Shown: positions 1 to 12,280 of the stretch, piece after piece
How positions within the stretch are numbered: the stretch's first letter is position 1
Layout: every line of letters starts with the position of its first letter
Origin: Antedon mediterranea
Lineage: Eukaryota > Echinodermata > Crinoidea > Comatulida > Antedonidae
Assembly: GCF_964355755.1 (NCBI RefSeq)
Contig: NC_092679.1
Span: 7,566,001-7,630,000, forward strand
Direction: 5' to 3'
Length of the DNA: 64,000 nt
Translations under genes and position numbers: made by a program
The notes under the pieces: model-generated
Seen by the model: only the letters and a program-made list of their open reading frames with translations
Database searches by the model: none
What the model was told of the DNA's origin: nothing

Positions 1-3000
1 ATCAACAGTTTCCATAGCAATATTTTCTGAATGCGGGAAGTATATCGCAGGAGCCTGTGTAGATGGTACTATTTTCATATGGGATGTTGATTCCAGGCAA
101 TGCATTGAAAGGTATTACTCTATAATCTTTGAATTGCCCCACTTTTTTTATGTGAGACAATTTCATTGTCAACCATCGCTTCTGCTCTCAACAAGTCATC
201 CATTCATAGAAGCACTGATGAAGAAAGTCCATTTAGTGGTTACTATAAATTAGCCCAGAGACCTAATAGTTGACAGAAATTAGAATTTCTACACAGTGTT
301 TTTATAAGAAGTTATTGTGATATAATATAAACTTGTACAGTGTCTCATAAGATAAATAGTTTAGTATATATAATTGCTATATAAATAATAATGTGTTTCA
401 TGATCCTCTTTTTACTTTAATGAATCCTCCCCTAATATATACATTTTATTATTTAGTATTAAGAACAACAAGGGTGTAGGGATATGTGGGCTGGTATGGA
501 ATCCAAAGAACACAACTCAGATTGCCTACACTGATACAACAGGACAACTGGGATTCCTAGAAAATGTAATTCCAGAAAAACAACAAAAACAGGTATAATT
601 ATGTTAAACTATAGTTCTGTTTTTTGTTTTAATATTCAATATTAATAGAAATTTTAGGAAATTCTGGTCCTCCATGGATCAATGGCAGTGCTATTATGAA
701 CATTAAACACTAAAACAGCTCTACAATAACCTAAAACCAACACATTATTCTTTCACTCAACAATAAATATATAGGTAGAACATTTCTATTTCATTTCTTA
801 AAATACAGAGATACAGTAAAATTATCCAGAGGACAGTAAACATCTTTCAAATGTATACTCCTGTAATAAATTATTATCTTTCAAGATTTATTACACATTC
901 TATTTTTATCTCTAACACCTAGGCACCTGTGAAGGCAGTTCCTAACCAGTATGCAGATTTGTTTGATGATGATGACAACGATGATGCCGCCCTCCTAAAA
1001 ACTACAACTCAAAATAATATTCCAAATGACGATGCTGATGAGGATGATGACGACATTGGGGTAAAACAACGCAAGTCAAACTTTAATGGCATCGCTGATG
1101 AAGAGTCTCTAGGTAAACAAACACTTGGGGTTTAGTTTTTAGATTTTGGAAAATGTAATTTTTATTGAACTAGCATATTCTGGTGCACAGCTTGCACCAT
1201 TTTTCTGGGGATATAAATTCACTACCCCACTAGGTGGTCTATTCTACAAATTTAGCTGGGCTAACAAATGTTATTGCTCTGAGGCAAAGTCAAAAAGATC
1301 TTTATTCATTCCACATGGGGCAATTTCAAATTTGAAAAATTAATTTCACTTTATGAACATTACAGATGCCATTTTGGGTAAGACAGTTGAGGCAGATAGT
1401 ACTGATGCTACACAACCACCAGCCCAACCAAAGATTATCTACGAAGGCCCTAAAGTGACACCTTTACAGAAGCCGTTTATATCAGGCGCAACTCCTGTAC
1501 ATTTGACCTGTCGGTTTATGGTAAGACAACATTTAATCGTTTGAATGTAGACCATGTTTTTTCATTATATTTAATGTACTTTTATTTGAATTTTACACAC
1601 ATTTGTACCCCTACCAATTGTTTATTTTTTTATTCTTGTGTGTGCAATTCCATATGTTTCAGAAATGGAATAATGTGGGTATTGTACGCTCATACGACAG
1701 TGAGGAAGAAAGTTCAGTGGATGTAGAATTCCATGATTCTTCAGTGCACCATGCCTTGCACATTGACAACCAACTCAGCTACACAATGGCCGACCTTTCT
1801 ACACAAGCTGTAGTGCTCGCTAGTGAGAAAGATGAAGAGGACAATCTAAGGTGAGCATTTATGCCCTTAAGTCAAATTATAGATGATAATTGATATACCC
1901 AAGTTGTGATTATTTTTACTGCAGCATTCTATTCATAGAAGACCTAGCCCTTTTGAGTCTGTTAAATACATTATTCTATGCTTTCATTTTTTTCGCAACT
2001 GTACAGTTAATAACTAGAGTTGATAGCTGTAGAGTAACTGTACAGTTAATAACTAGAGTTAATAGCTGTAGAGTAACTGTACAGTTAATAACTAGAGTTA
2101 ATAGCTGTAGAGTAACTGTACAGTTAATAACTAGAGTTAATAGCTGTAGAGTAACTGTACAGTTAATAACTAGAGTTAATAGCTGTAGAGTAACTGTACA
2201 GTTAATAACTAGAGTTGATAGCTGTAGAGTAACTGTACAGTTAATAACTGTCAAGTTAATAGTCATAGAGTACCTTTAGAGTTGATAGCTGTAGAGTAAT
2301 ATTTAATTTAATCTTTTTGTTTATAGCCAGTTAACATGTTTGCACTTTGGATCGTGGGATACACAAAAGGAATGGAATACATCTATGCCAAAGGGAGAAG
2401 AAATTAAGGTTTGTTGTAAAATAGAGCAGTCATTATCATTGCTATCATCACAATCACTGTCAATAGTGTCATTATCAACATCATTTAAGTCTATTTTGTG
2501 CCTAGCTTACCTGGATTAACCAGCTGCCCATGCTCTCCACATGAGTTTGTGGTTGCGGGCTGATCCATTATGGTAGAGGAATGCTCTCAGAACATTTAAC
2601 TTTTCGTATCTAAGCCCACCCTCTGGAGAGCACATGGTATTTTTGGTTTTTCCAGGTTCATAGACTATCAACACCACTGTTGCTTTATGTAATTTAACAA
2701 TTTTCATATCTATCTAAACTATTATTGCTTATTTGTACTTATGTAGGCTGTTTGTTTAGGTTGGAACTGGTTAGCAGTCGGAACTGATAAACGACTAATT
2801 CGTATGTTCAGCATTGGTGGCGTTCAGCTTGGAATGTTTGCTATTCCCGGACCGATTGTAACAATTTCCGGCCATGGAAACCAATTGATTGTGGTATATC
2901 ACATGGGAACAGGTAATGGAATTGTTATCATTTTATGTTGTGTAGCAATCTCAGCTGTACAATTATTTTATTAATAAATCATAATTAAGTAAGTAGGTGG

Positions 3001-6000
3001 TAGATGAATATTTTTTAATGTGTTGAATGTAAGTTTAATTAGGATTGATTCACAAAACATTTTATGGTACAGTAAGCCATTATATATAGATACAGTAATG
3101 GAAACAAAACACATAGAATTGCAAAGTGCAAAATACTACAAGCAATGGAGGCTACCCAAACATAATAGAATACTTTAAAAACTGCATAGTGTTGTGAAAT
3201 TTTGAAATTAAGGGAAAAAGTGATTGAATTTTTGTTATTTTAGGTGTTCCTGGTGATCAGTGCCTTGGTGTAAAATTGTTACATTTGAGGGGAAAGAAAC
3301 GACAAGTGATCACAGGAGAAATGTTACCAATTACACCAAAGTCAACATTAACATGGCTTGGGTATGTTCATGGAATGTCACGTCTTTCTTCTGCCAGTTT
3401 ATAACAAAGTTCAATATCATTTTAAAAGGAATTAGCATTAAAAAACTGAATGAAAATGTTAACATTAATTGTAAAAACACCAACATGGGTGACAACTTTT
3501 TTATCTTAGCTTTTCAGAAGAGGGCACTCCTGTAACTGGTGACTCTGAGGGCATGGTGAGAATGTTAAGCAGAGAAATGATGTCATGGGTTCCAATTGTA
3601 AACACAAAAACAGTGGTAAAATATTTGATTAGTTTAGCTACATTCATCTATATTGTATGAAGCACTGTCTAAACCAAATCTAGTTTGACAAAAAAAAGTG
3701 TGATGTACCCATATATGGTAGTGATATACCCAAATATGGTAGTGATATTACATCATCATGCCCATATATGGGCATATCACATATTTTTGTCACATATATT
3801 TTGATAGTGTAGACAGAGCTTTAGGTCTATGTTGTAGTCCTCTTTACATTGCTCAGTAGAGGCAAAATTATATTTTCAAATAATATGGAAAGTAAGTCAT
3901 CTAGTTTTCCCTTTGGAAATGTTTTTTTTTTAATGTTTTCTTACAGGCCAAAAGTCGTTCAGATCACTATTGGATTGTGGGAGTGAATGAGGAACAAGGT
4001 CAACTGCGCAGCATTCACTGCAAGGGGTCAACGTTTCCCCCAACGTTACCCCGTCCATCTGCTATAATTCTACCATTTCAAATTTCAGTTTGTGAGATTG
4101 AAACCGAAAAGGGATTACTGGAGGTATGATTGATTGATTGATTTATTTATTTTGTATGTATGTGGGTTCTATCAACTTAAATATTATGATATTAAGTAAA
4201 AAATACTTGGTTGTTACATGATCAATGTAATGTAAGCGAATGATTAGGAGTAAACACTACCATTTTGTATCTATTTTCCATCAGGAAAAACTGTTGAAAA
4301 CAAAACTATTTTCTGAACATCACAAATATATAGAATCGCAAGGTTACGAGACAAATGAAATGAACCAATCAGAAAGCGTCAGAGATAAGCAACAATATCT
4401 TATGAAATTATTTGCAGTAAGTGTTGATTGAAAATGAATGAAATGATTAATATTATACAAATAATTAATGTTTATGAGTGGAATGGATACAATATTTTCA
4501 TGAGTTGAAAGACGGAGTTTAATAGGCCAGTGCAATAAATGAAAATATTCTAACTATTTCATGAATACAAATAAAAATATTTATATATATTTTTTTAAAT
4601 TTATTTATTGAATGTACAATGCATTACCTGAACTTGCAATGTATATTATGTAAGTATATTCAACCTAAAATATTATTTAAAAATGAATATGTAATGTGTA
4701 CCACCAGAGTATGGATCAAAATAATGCATACACATGATATGTAATCAACCAATCATATTGATACATTTAGATGCGTGTTTCAATATTAAACTAAGTCTAA
4801 AATCTATTTTCGGTGTTCCCTTTAACAAGCTTGCCTGTAAATCAGATAGAGAGTATCGTGCTGTTGAAATTTGCGAGCAGATGGAATCGGAACATGAATT
4901 AAGTCTCGCAATCAAGTACGCCTCACGATTGAGAAGGATCACTCTTGCACAGAAGTTGAGTGAGCTAGCAAAAAGGAGAATGGAAGAAAAGATGGAAGAG
5001 GAAGAAGAGGAGGAATGGGGTGACGAAGAAGATGAAACACAATACACAAATTCTTATAGGTAATTTTAAGCTCTGTCTACACTATCAAACTTTATGTGAC
5101 ACGATGATATATCGCTACCATATTAGGACATATCACACATTTTTTGTCAAACTAATTTGATAATGTAGACAGAGCTTTAATACTTTTATTTCTGATATAA
5201 ACATTCCATAGTACAACCAATTAATATATAAGTTTTAACAAATAGAGTGGTAGATATGGCATGGAATTTAGGGATATACACAGTTAAAAATGTACCAAAA
5301 TATCAACAATTTTATCTTATTTCCTGTATAGAATAAAAGAATACATACCAAGTTGTTCATATGGGACTCAAGAATTAATGAATCAAATTAAGTGAATTCA
5401 TATTTAAAATTTAATTTAACATATTTTAATAATAATTGTGCATGTTGTGTTGATAAATACTCCTGCATCAAATTGTATTGTCTGCATGTTTTGATGATAG
5501 GAAACCTGACCGGCTGAAATATGGTAGCCAGACACAAGAAGACCCGTCCATGGACCAAGAAGAAGAGGAATCGGATGGATCACAGCAAAAGATGACGCCA
5601 ACATTGAAACTTAAAACAAAGAAAGGTAAGCCACACTGAACATTTTGAAACACAAACTTAAAATTAAATGTGTAGGTTGAGGCTATAATAGTTTTTGGTA
5701 ATTGTTATTTGTTTTTTCCAGATATTATTCCCAAATCAATGATGGCGTCGAGTCAGGAAAGGCGAAACCCTTTTAAGTCCATATCTAAGAAGACGCCATC
5801 TGGTGTCAGGGGTACAAGTGTCTTTGATGATTTGACAGAAAAACCTACAATAAAGAATGGTAAGTTTATCCTTTTCTTTTAAGTAGTAATAATTGTTCTC
5901 AGTTTTGTTATTTACAACCATCTAAATCGTTTTGTGGCGTGAACACCACTTTTATTCAACATTATTAAACGATATTTCATTTTCCTGTAATTTATTACTA

Positions 6001-6796
6001 TTAAATTTTGTATCCATCTAAATCATTTTACCTATTAATACATTAAAATTCATACTTCTGTATTTCTTAAAATCTTACCGTTTAATTTTCAATTATTTTC
6101 TCGGTTTTTAGGCAAAGGAAAGAACACAGAAACAGATTTAATTAGCCCACCAAAATCAGCAAAAAAGAAAAACCAATCAACATTATTATCAATGACAGGA
6201 AAACCGGCAGTGAAGACAACTACATCTGAGAAAAAGTTAGTAAAATTAACTGTTTAATAAAGTACTTTTATCTTCACTGTTTTGTCAATTGACAAGCATG
6301 GTTAATTTTGTCGGTCTTGTTTACAGACCTACAACAGCATTTGGTATTTGGTTGGAAGAAAACAATGAACAACTAAAAGAAAAGAATCCAGGACTAACAG
6401 ATGGAGACATTACCAAGATCGCCATGACAACATGGAGAGGACTTACCTCTGAAGAGAGAAAGGTACTTTTATTACCAAACCTTTTAATGACATTTGTATA
6501 TTTCATTATTAATGTACTTATATTTTAAGCTGAGCTTGTAATATTTATTTTTTCTGTTTATATATTCTGTTATTTCGAAGGAATGGACAGAAAAACTCAA
6601 GAATTCTAACAGCACTGGTGAAAATGGTAAAACCGCAGAAAAAAGAAAGAGAAAACTAACAGATGCGGTGGAGAATGGAGCTAAACGGTCACATTTTGAG
6701 AAAGATAATAACGACAAGACTGGTTCACAAACTGGTAAACCTTTATCATCAGCCACAAATTCAAAACTTAAGAATTTTATGTTCAGCAAGTCATAA
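1..6796 (+). CDS. WDHD1: WDHD1 / AND-1 (Ctf4 homologue), 5' end outside the window, 17 exons
   Basis: Replisome adaptor. In the known family it trimerises through its SepB domain and links the CMG helicase to DNA polymerase alpha in the nucleus. Exons, all joining in frame: 1-111 (frame starts at base 2), 457-592, 923-1112, 1366-1520, 1663-1850, 2327-2408, 2747-2912, 3244-3361, 3510-3615, 3947-4123, 4285-4416, 4830-5059, 5501-5625, 5722-5859, 6112-6235, 6327-6462, 6581-6796. This gives 842 codons plus stop, which fits an animal WDHD1 of about 1,130 residues lacking its first ~285. Exon 1 encodes a WD40 blade ending FIWDV. Exon 3 is Asp-rich. Exons 4-12 form the SepB region (KWNNVGIVRSYDSEEESS; GWNWLAVGTDKRLIRMFS). 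Exon 12 ends in an acidic helix. Exons 16-17 encode the HMG box (FGIWLEENNEQLKEKNPG, then the TTWRGLTSEERKEW segment), followed by a basic tail. No frameshift or stop was seen; identity is very secure. Confidence 0.96.
1998..2299. repeat. 39-bp minisatellite in a WDHD1 intron
   Basis: About 7.7 tandem copies of a 39-bp unit containing ACTGTACAGTTAATAACTAG lie in the intron between exons 5 and 6 and end 27 bp before the acceptor at 2327. Central copies are nearly identical; the last copies are degenerate. The unit is a multiple of three without stops, so it opens spurious reading frames on both strands. Confidence 0.95.
2509..2657. mobile_element. Short MITE-like inverted repeat in a WDHD1 intron
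   Basis: The sequence begins ACCTGGATTAACCA and ends with its near reverse complement (TGGTTTTTCCAGGT). A second matched pair, GCTCTCCA and TGGAGAGC, lies further in. The whole 149-bp stretch can fold back. No coding content. Family not identified. Confidence 0.6.
3661..3820. mobile_element. MITE family A, long form
   Basis: Ends resemble AGCTCTGTCTACACTATCAA in inverted orientation. The centre carries the repeated motif ATATGGTAGTGATAT and its inverse. It shares these with copies at 5070, 16136, 34951, 42173 and 63931. It lies in the WDHD1 intron between exons 9 and 10. The left end is degenerate. Confidence 0.8.
5070..5176. mobile_element. MITE family A with clean TTAA duplication
   Basis: A 107-bp element with inverted ends GCTCTGTCTACACTATCAAA, flanked on both sides by TTAA (5066-5069 and 5177-5180). 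A TTAA duplication is the signature of piggyBac and Kolobok transposases, so this copy fixes the boundaries of the family. It sits 10 bp past the donor of WDHD1 exon 12. Confidence 0.85.
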
Positions 6797-8049
6797 AAAA
6801 AGTATAAAGTGTATTTATTTCATTAGACCTAAAACTATCATTCTTTAAGTTTTTCATTTGTATTAATGACTTGGTTCATTATACACTAGATTTAAAGATC
6901 ATCATTCTGATTTAGGACTAATACTGTCATGCAGCATTCTAAAGATCTCTCCAAGATGTGCCAATGTTTCTATTAACCTTTATAATACAGGCCCTGCACA
7001 TTAGTAATGTCATTACTGTATGTGACCAAAGAATATATATCACAAGAAAGAGTAATCCGCGATTTTCCCTGTAACAGTAATATTGTCCATGTGGTAGGGC
7101 GCCGCCATAAGTGTGGATGTATCTGGGATGTATACAACTTTTTGTGACGGTTTCAATAATCAAAGGCTGGACCACCGGTAGTATTTTCATGATAAAAAAT
7201 GTTATCAACTACATGCCAACATCATGTTAAATACTTTTTGGATATTTAATTGTTTGTTTTATGCAATTTATTTAGTAAAAACTGCCGTATAAACAGATTG
7301 CTTTATCAACCGGGCGCTACGATAGCGTGACCGGGGGTGTTGGTGTTTACGCGTTTTCACGTAGGATAGTTTAATAATATTCCTATATTTAACCTGTTTC
7401 TGGTAAAACAAATAAATGTTAATGACATTTAACATTTTGTCCTATTAATAACATGTATTTTATACTAATTTATATCATAAAAACAATACTTAATTTACCG
7501 GGCGTAGAGTAGTACACGGCAATGGTAAAGAATAGGCCGTGCTGAGTAACGATTTGTTGATTTTTGGTGTTGCTGTGTTAGGCCTTTTTTGTGAACTAAC
7601 TTAGCATGTTAGTAAATAATTGTCTGTAAAAGTGAATGTACACTAGTTTGTTAATAAATATGTATTATAAAATAGTTTACAATTGCAAAACTATTATCAT
7701 AATTCTATTTAATGTGACATGTATAATATCTATTAAATCAAGTCTTATTTAGTATGTATACATCTGCCCTTATGAGGGCTGGCATCACTCTCTGGAGCTC
7801 TCTGTTACAAATTTCTCATGCAAAAATTGCGGAATACTCATTCTTGTGATATATATTCTTTGATGTGACTTAATGAGTTTGTGAATGTTCAGTGTAATGT
7901 GATTGGGCAGGATTTTATGTTATTTATCATGTTCTAATTGTTAAGAATATATGATAAGACATTCAATGTTATGTTGTAGTACATTTTCATACATGCGTTC
8001 ATTTAATGTGATGTTGACGAAAAAAAACATCTCGCCAAACTGTCATACA
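6797..8049. other. WDHD1 3' UTR and flank, no other gene
   Basis: After the WDHD1 stop there is AT-rich sequence. AATAAA signals on the + strand occur at 7411-7416 and 7652-7657. Either could end the WDHD1 transcript, and I cannot choose between them. Two short GC-richer patches containing ACCGGGCG occur near 7308 and 7498. No convincing reading frame was seen. Confidence 0.5.
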
Positions 8050-11000
8050 TATATTGAAGAGGAGTGTTGCAGCGCCCATGTGGCGGCTCTATATTGCTCT
8101 GTGCATAACAACTTCGTATCTGTTTGCAGATGGTTTTTTTCATCAAATAAGTTTTACTGGATGCTGGAATAGCAAATTGAGCACCATATATTCGCAAATT
8201 TCTTATGTGGAAATAATCGTATCTTGGAGTAAATCGCAGTTGTTTTTCTTGTTGTTTCCTGAAGTTAGCTAGGCCCTGCTTGTGCCTTTATTGTTTTAAT
8301 TCAAACTCATCACTGCCCAAGAACAATGGTCTACTAGCATCAGTGGGAAGCTAGCCCTGTACTTTCAATCTGACTGTGCATATTGTTATGTAAATGACCT
8401 TGTACACCTCATGCTTGAAGATCTGCTGTTGTCATGCTAATTAGCTATAGCTCTGAGTTTCTTCATGGTTTACAGGGCTGTGTAACCAACAACAATAACA
8501 GTTGTGAACTTCCTGAAGAATCTTGCTTAATTATACAATCTTTTAAGTTGAACTCCAGTAGCTGTAGTATCCACCTATTACCAAGGAGGCCAAAAAGAAA
8601 AACCAGGCGTGGTACAAGAGCTGGGCGTGACAAACACACTAAAAACAATCTATCATTTCCGGACTTATCATCAAACTCTCTCTTATCTAAAAACAATATT
8701 AAATTTTGCAGTATTAATACAAGATCCGTTCGGAACAAAACAACAGAATTTGTGGATTTCGTTATCGAACATAATCTGGATGTTGTTGCCCTTTCGGAAA
8801 CGTGGCTTAAACCAGAAGACACATCAGTTATAGGAAATATTACACCCAACGGATACTCTCTCAAACATGCTCCCCGTGCTGGTACTAAAAGAGGTGGTGG
8901 AGTTGCACTTCTTTACAAGGAAAGCATAGCGGTTAAATGTTATGACACGGGATTATTACCAAAATCATTTGAACTGCTAAATGTGGAAATAGTCAGCAAT
9001 GCATCCTCAGTTTTCCTCGTAGCAGTATATCGTCCTCAAAGCAAATCAACGGGTTGCAGTCTAAATGTTTTCACTGAAGAATTCTCAACTTTGGTTGATC
9101 ACTATGTATTGAAGCCGGCTCCCATACTATTCGTTGGAGACTTTAACATCCATGTGGATATGCCAAATGATGCAGATGCAATTCATTTTCGGAATCTACT
9201 TGTAGCAAGCAGTCTTCAACAGCATGTGTCTACACCTACACACCAACATGGTCATACATTAGACTTGCTGATCACTCGTTCATCTGATCCTCCTGTTTTC
9301 TCAAACCTTAATGTCATTGATGGTATATCAGATCACTATGCAATCACATGTAATCTCCTTATCAAGAAGCCACCCGTAATCACTAAATCCATCGAAACTC
9401 GTCATTGGAATGCTATAAATTTTGAGACATTATGTAAAGATATCACAGAGTCTGATCTCGGAACTTCGCTCTCAAATCTTGATTTATCAAGTAAAGTACG
9501 ACTATATGTCACCACTTTGAGTGAACTTCTTGACAAACACGCACCACCGAAAAAGAGAACAGTTAAGGTCCGACCAAACACTAGTTGGTATAACAGTGAC
9601 ATCTATGCTGAGAAAAGAACAAAGCGTAAGCTTGAAAAGAAATGGAGAATCTCTCATCTGGAAATAGATCGTCAAGCTTACATTGCACAGAAGAGGAATG
9701 TAAATTCCATGGTAAGAAAGGCAAAGGCCAACTACTACATTGGCTTGTGTGAAGAACATGCAGCAGATCAGAAAGGACTTTTTAAAATTGTTAACCAACT
9801 CCTTCATCATCGCCAGGTATCACCTCTCCCAGATAGTCTTTCTGACTTAGATCTTGCGAACAGGTTCTGTCAGTTTTTCACAGACAAGATCAAGATCATC
9901 AGAGACGACTTCAAGATTGATGACATGTCATTTAATGAGCCTGTGACAGCAGTTCATCAGCATCTCACAACATTTACACCAGCATCTCAAGATGAGATCC
10001 GCAACATTCTGATGAAATCACCAACAAAATCATGCAGGTTAGATCCAGTTCCTACTTCTATACTGAAGAAGTGTATAGACGCAGTTGTTCCAATAATAAC
10101 GGAAATCATTAACCATTCTCTTAATACCGGCATAGTGCCAGATGAACTGAAAATTGCTCACGTTCGTCCTTTAATAAAAAAGCAAAACTTGGATCATAAC
10201 ACGCTGAAAAATTACCGCCCGGTGTCGAATCTTTCTTTTCTTGGAAAGACTCTGGAGCGTGTAGTGACATCACGCATTACTCCATATCTTCAAAAGCATA
10301 ATTTAAATGAGAATTACCAGTCGGCATATCGTGCATGTCATAGCACGGAGAGTTCCCTTTTAAAGGTACAGAATGATTTGTTACAAGGAATGAATGATGG
10401 GAAAATAACGCTATTGGTGTTGTTGGATTTGTCAGCAGCGTTTGATACAGTTGATCACCAAAGACTGATAACCCGTCTGAGAAATCGCATTGGCATAAAT
10501 GGTGTTGCTCTTAACTGGTTCCAGTCATATCTTACAGGAAGACGTCAGCTAGTCTGTATCAATGATGCATTCTCAGATGAAGCTTGCCTGGAATATGGTG
10601 TACCACAGGGGTCAGTAATTGGGCCTGGCCAGTTTTCCATTTATACGCTTCCCCTTGGTGACATTATTCGCAAACACAGTCTACATTTCCATTTCTATGC
10701 AGATGATACACAGATTTATGTGTCAGTAAATCCAGTGCAAAGGGATGTTGCTGCAGCAATCAGTAAGATGGAAGCCTGTATAGAAGATGTTCGCAATTGG
10801 ATGACAACAAATTACCTAAAGTTGAATGATGGAAAGACAGAGTTTATTATCGTCGGGTCTAAATGTAACATCTCCAAAATCAACATCACACATATCAGAA
10901 TCGGAAACTCTAACATCGCTCCCTCATCGGTGGTCCGGAATCTGGGAATCATGCTGGATAGTAATCTCACTATGGAAGCACAAATAACAACTGTATCCAA

Positions 11001-11640
11001 AGCAGCATGCATATCGATTAGGAACCTTGGTCGTATTCGCAGTAATCTTAACAAGAAAACAGCTGAATTGATTGTACACTCATTTGTCACTTCTAAAATT
11101 GACATTGGTAATGCCTTGTTGTTTGGCATACCAAAATCTCAAATACAACGTTTGCAGCGCTTGCAAAATATGGCAGCTAGAATTGTAACTTATACAAAAT
11201 CAAACGCTCACATAACTCCTGTCCTGATGGATTTGCATTGGTTGCCTGTTCAACAACGTATTAAGTACAAACTTGCGTTGTTTGTATTCAAGATCCTAAA
11301 TGACAGTGCTCCTGCTTATTTATCTGACCTTGTGGATCGTTACGAATCATCCCGCAGAGGCCTACGATCATTGTCACAAAACCTTCTTCAAGAGCGTAGA
11401 GCGAAAAATCAGTGGGGTCAGAGATCTTTTTACGTTGCGGCCGCAAGTGTATGGAACAGCTTACCAGCAACAGTTAAATGCTCAACTAGTCTAAACAGTT
11501 TCAAGACCAACCTAAAGACGTCGCTATTCGCTGATGTTCTCGCACGTTGTTAATGCACAAAGCGCCATGAGCGCCACATGGGTGGAGGATACCGGCGCTA
11601 TATAAGTTTTCATTTATTATTATTATTATTATACACATAA
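8050..11640 (+). mobile_element. CR1/L2-type LINE, apparently near full length
   Basis: The element consists of a probable 5' leader of about 0.4 kb, one intact ORF (8434-11553), and a short 3' tail with AGCGCCATGAGCGCC and CCGGCGCTATATAAG leading into (ATT)n at about 11611-11632. This tail style (conserved 3' stem plus a trinucleotide microsatellite instead of poly-A) is typical of CR1/L2-group LINEs. The 5' boundary is a guess, because no target-site duplication could be identified. Confidence 0.8.
8434..11553 (+). CDS. LINE polyprotein: AP endonuclease and reverse transcriptase
   Basis: 1,039 codons without interruption. After a basic N-terminal stretch, an AP-type endonuclease begins near residue 90: INTRS, then ALSETW, VYRPQ, the catalytic VGDFNIHVD and the terminal GISDHYAITC. 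It nicks target DNA to prime insertion. The reverse transcriptase follows, with KNYRPVSNLSFLGKTLERVV, LLVLLDLSAAFDTVDH, YGVPQGSVIGP and the active-site FYADD (YADD at 755-758). The C-terminal region contains RLQRLQNMAARIV and LHWLPVQQRIKYKLA, usual in CR1/L2-like elements. No ORF1 was found upstream. All catalytic motifs look intact, so this copy may be recent or still competent. Start Met is the first in the frame; translation could begin further in. Confidence 0.93.
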   Translation: MLISYSSEFLHGLQGCVTNNNNSCELPEESCLIIQSFKLNSSSCSIHLLPRRPKRKTRRGTRAGRDKHTKNNLSFPDLSSNSLLSKNNIKFCSINTRSVRNKTTEFVDFVIEHNLDVVALSETWLKPEDTSVIGNITPNGYSLKHAPRAGTKRGGGVALLYKESIAVKCYDTGLLPKSFELLNVEIVSNASSVFLVAVYRPQSKSTGCSLNVFTEEFSTLVDHYVLKPAPILFVGDFNIHVDMPNDADAIHFRNLLVASSLQQHVSTPTHQHGHTLDLLITRSSDPPVFSNLNVIDGISDHYAITCNLLIKKPPVITKSIETRHWNAINFETLCKDITESDLGTSLSNLDLSSKVRLYVTTLSELLDKHAPPKKRTVKVRPNTSWYNSDIYAEKRTKRKLEKKWRISHLEIDRQAYIAQKRNVNSMVRKAKANYYIGLCEEHAADQKGLFKIVNQLLHHRQVSPLPDSLSDLDLANRFCQFFTDKIKIIRDDFKIDDMSFNEPVTAVHQHLTTFTPASQDEIRNILMKSPTKSCRLDPVPTSILKKCIDAVVPIITEIINHSLNTGIVPDELKIAHVRPLIKKQNLDHNTLKNYRPVSNLSFLGKTLERVVTSRITPYLQKHNLNENYQSAYRACHSTESSLLKVQNDLLQGMNDGKITLLVLLDLSAAFDTVDHQRLITRLRNRIGINGVALNWFQSYLTGRRQLVCINDAFSDEACLEYGVPQGSVIGPGQFSIYTLPLGDIIRKHSLHFHFYADDTQIYVSVNPVQRDVAAAISKMEACIEDVRNWMTTNYLKLNDGKTEFIIVGSKCNISKINITHIRIGNSNIAPSSVVRNLGIMLDSNLTMEAQITTVSKAACISIRNLGRIRSNLNKKTAELIVHSFVTSKIDIGNALLFGIPKSQIQRLQRLQNMAARIVTYTKSNAHITPVLMDLHWLPVQQRIKYKLALFVFKILNDSAPAYLSDLVDRYESSRRGLRSLSQNLLQERRAKNQWGQRSFYVAAASVWNSLPATVKCSTSLNSFKTNLKTSLFADVLARC

Positions 11641-12280
11641 ACTAGAGAATTGTTGCATATTGTGTAATAAATAAAGAAAATTAAACTAAATTCTATTGTC
11701 AACATTTTATTGAGAAAATATATTATTTTTAAGTAAAAGTATTAACATTACATTATTTATAGACTTGCCCCAAGTCTGTATTTAATTTGTCTTTTTCATG
11801 CCAGTCCACTAGTCGTCATTTCAATTTTTGTCTGATTCGAGATCAAGTATTTACAAATGTACCAAAATATTTATCGAAACACAGTCTAGAGCCTAGACTA
11901 AATTATTTAATGTGTTTTATCTAAATGTATCGTTTTGCACTCAATGTTTTACATCCAATTATGGATACAGAATCAAAATCACAGATTACACTTAAAATTA
12001 AGAAAAAATTTAAACCTGATATTTACGTCACAATAAATAGTGAGTGTTACATTAGTAGCATCAGCAACACATGTGCAATAGTATTAATAATGGGTTAATC
12101 AAATTTGAACTATTGAACAATCACAAAGACGCCTGGCCCAACAGTATGGCGCCCTCTGTTGGTTTTGCAAGTTGTGGGTGATTAACCAGCTTTATTGAAT
12201 CCACTACAGTAAAAGAATGTCATCTTCCTATAGTAAAAAAAAACAGAACAATGTTAATTTTAATTTAGATCTAGTTAATA
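11641..12280. other. Gap between LINE tail and kinase-gene 3' end
   Basis: AT-rich sequence with no reading frame of interest. It contains the presumed 3' UTR and polyadenylation signal of the - strand kinase gene (TTTATT at 12191-12196) and otherwise nothing I recognise. Confidence 0.6.
12191..12196 (-). terminator. Polyadenylation signal AATAAA of the kinase gene
   Basis: Read on the - strand this is AATAAA, about 85 bp past the furthest predicted stop (12281-12283). It is the first canonical signal after the large final exon. Confidence 0.6.
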
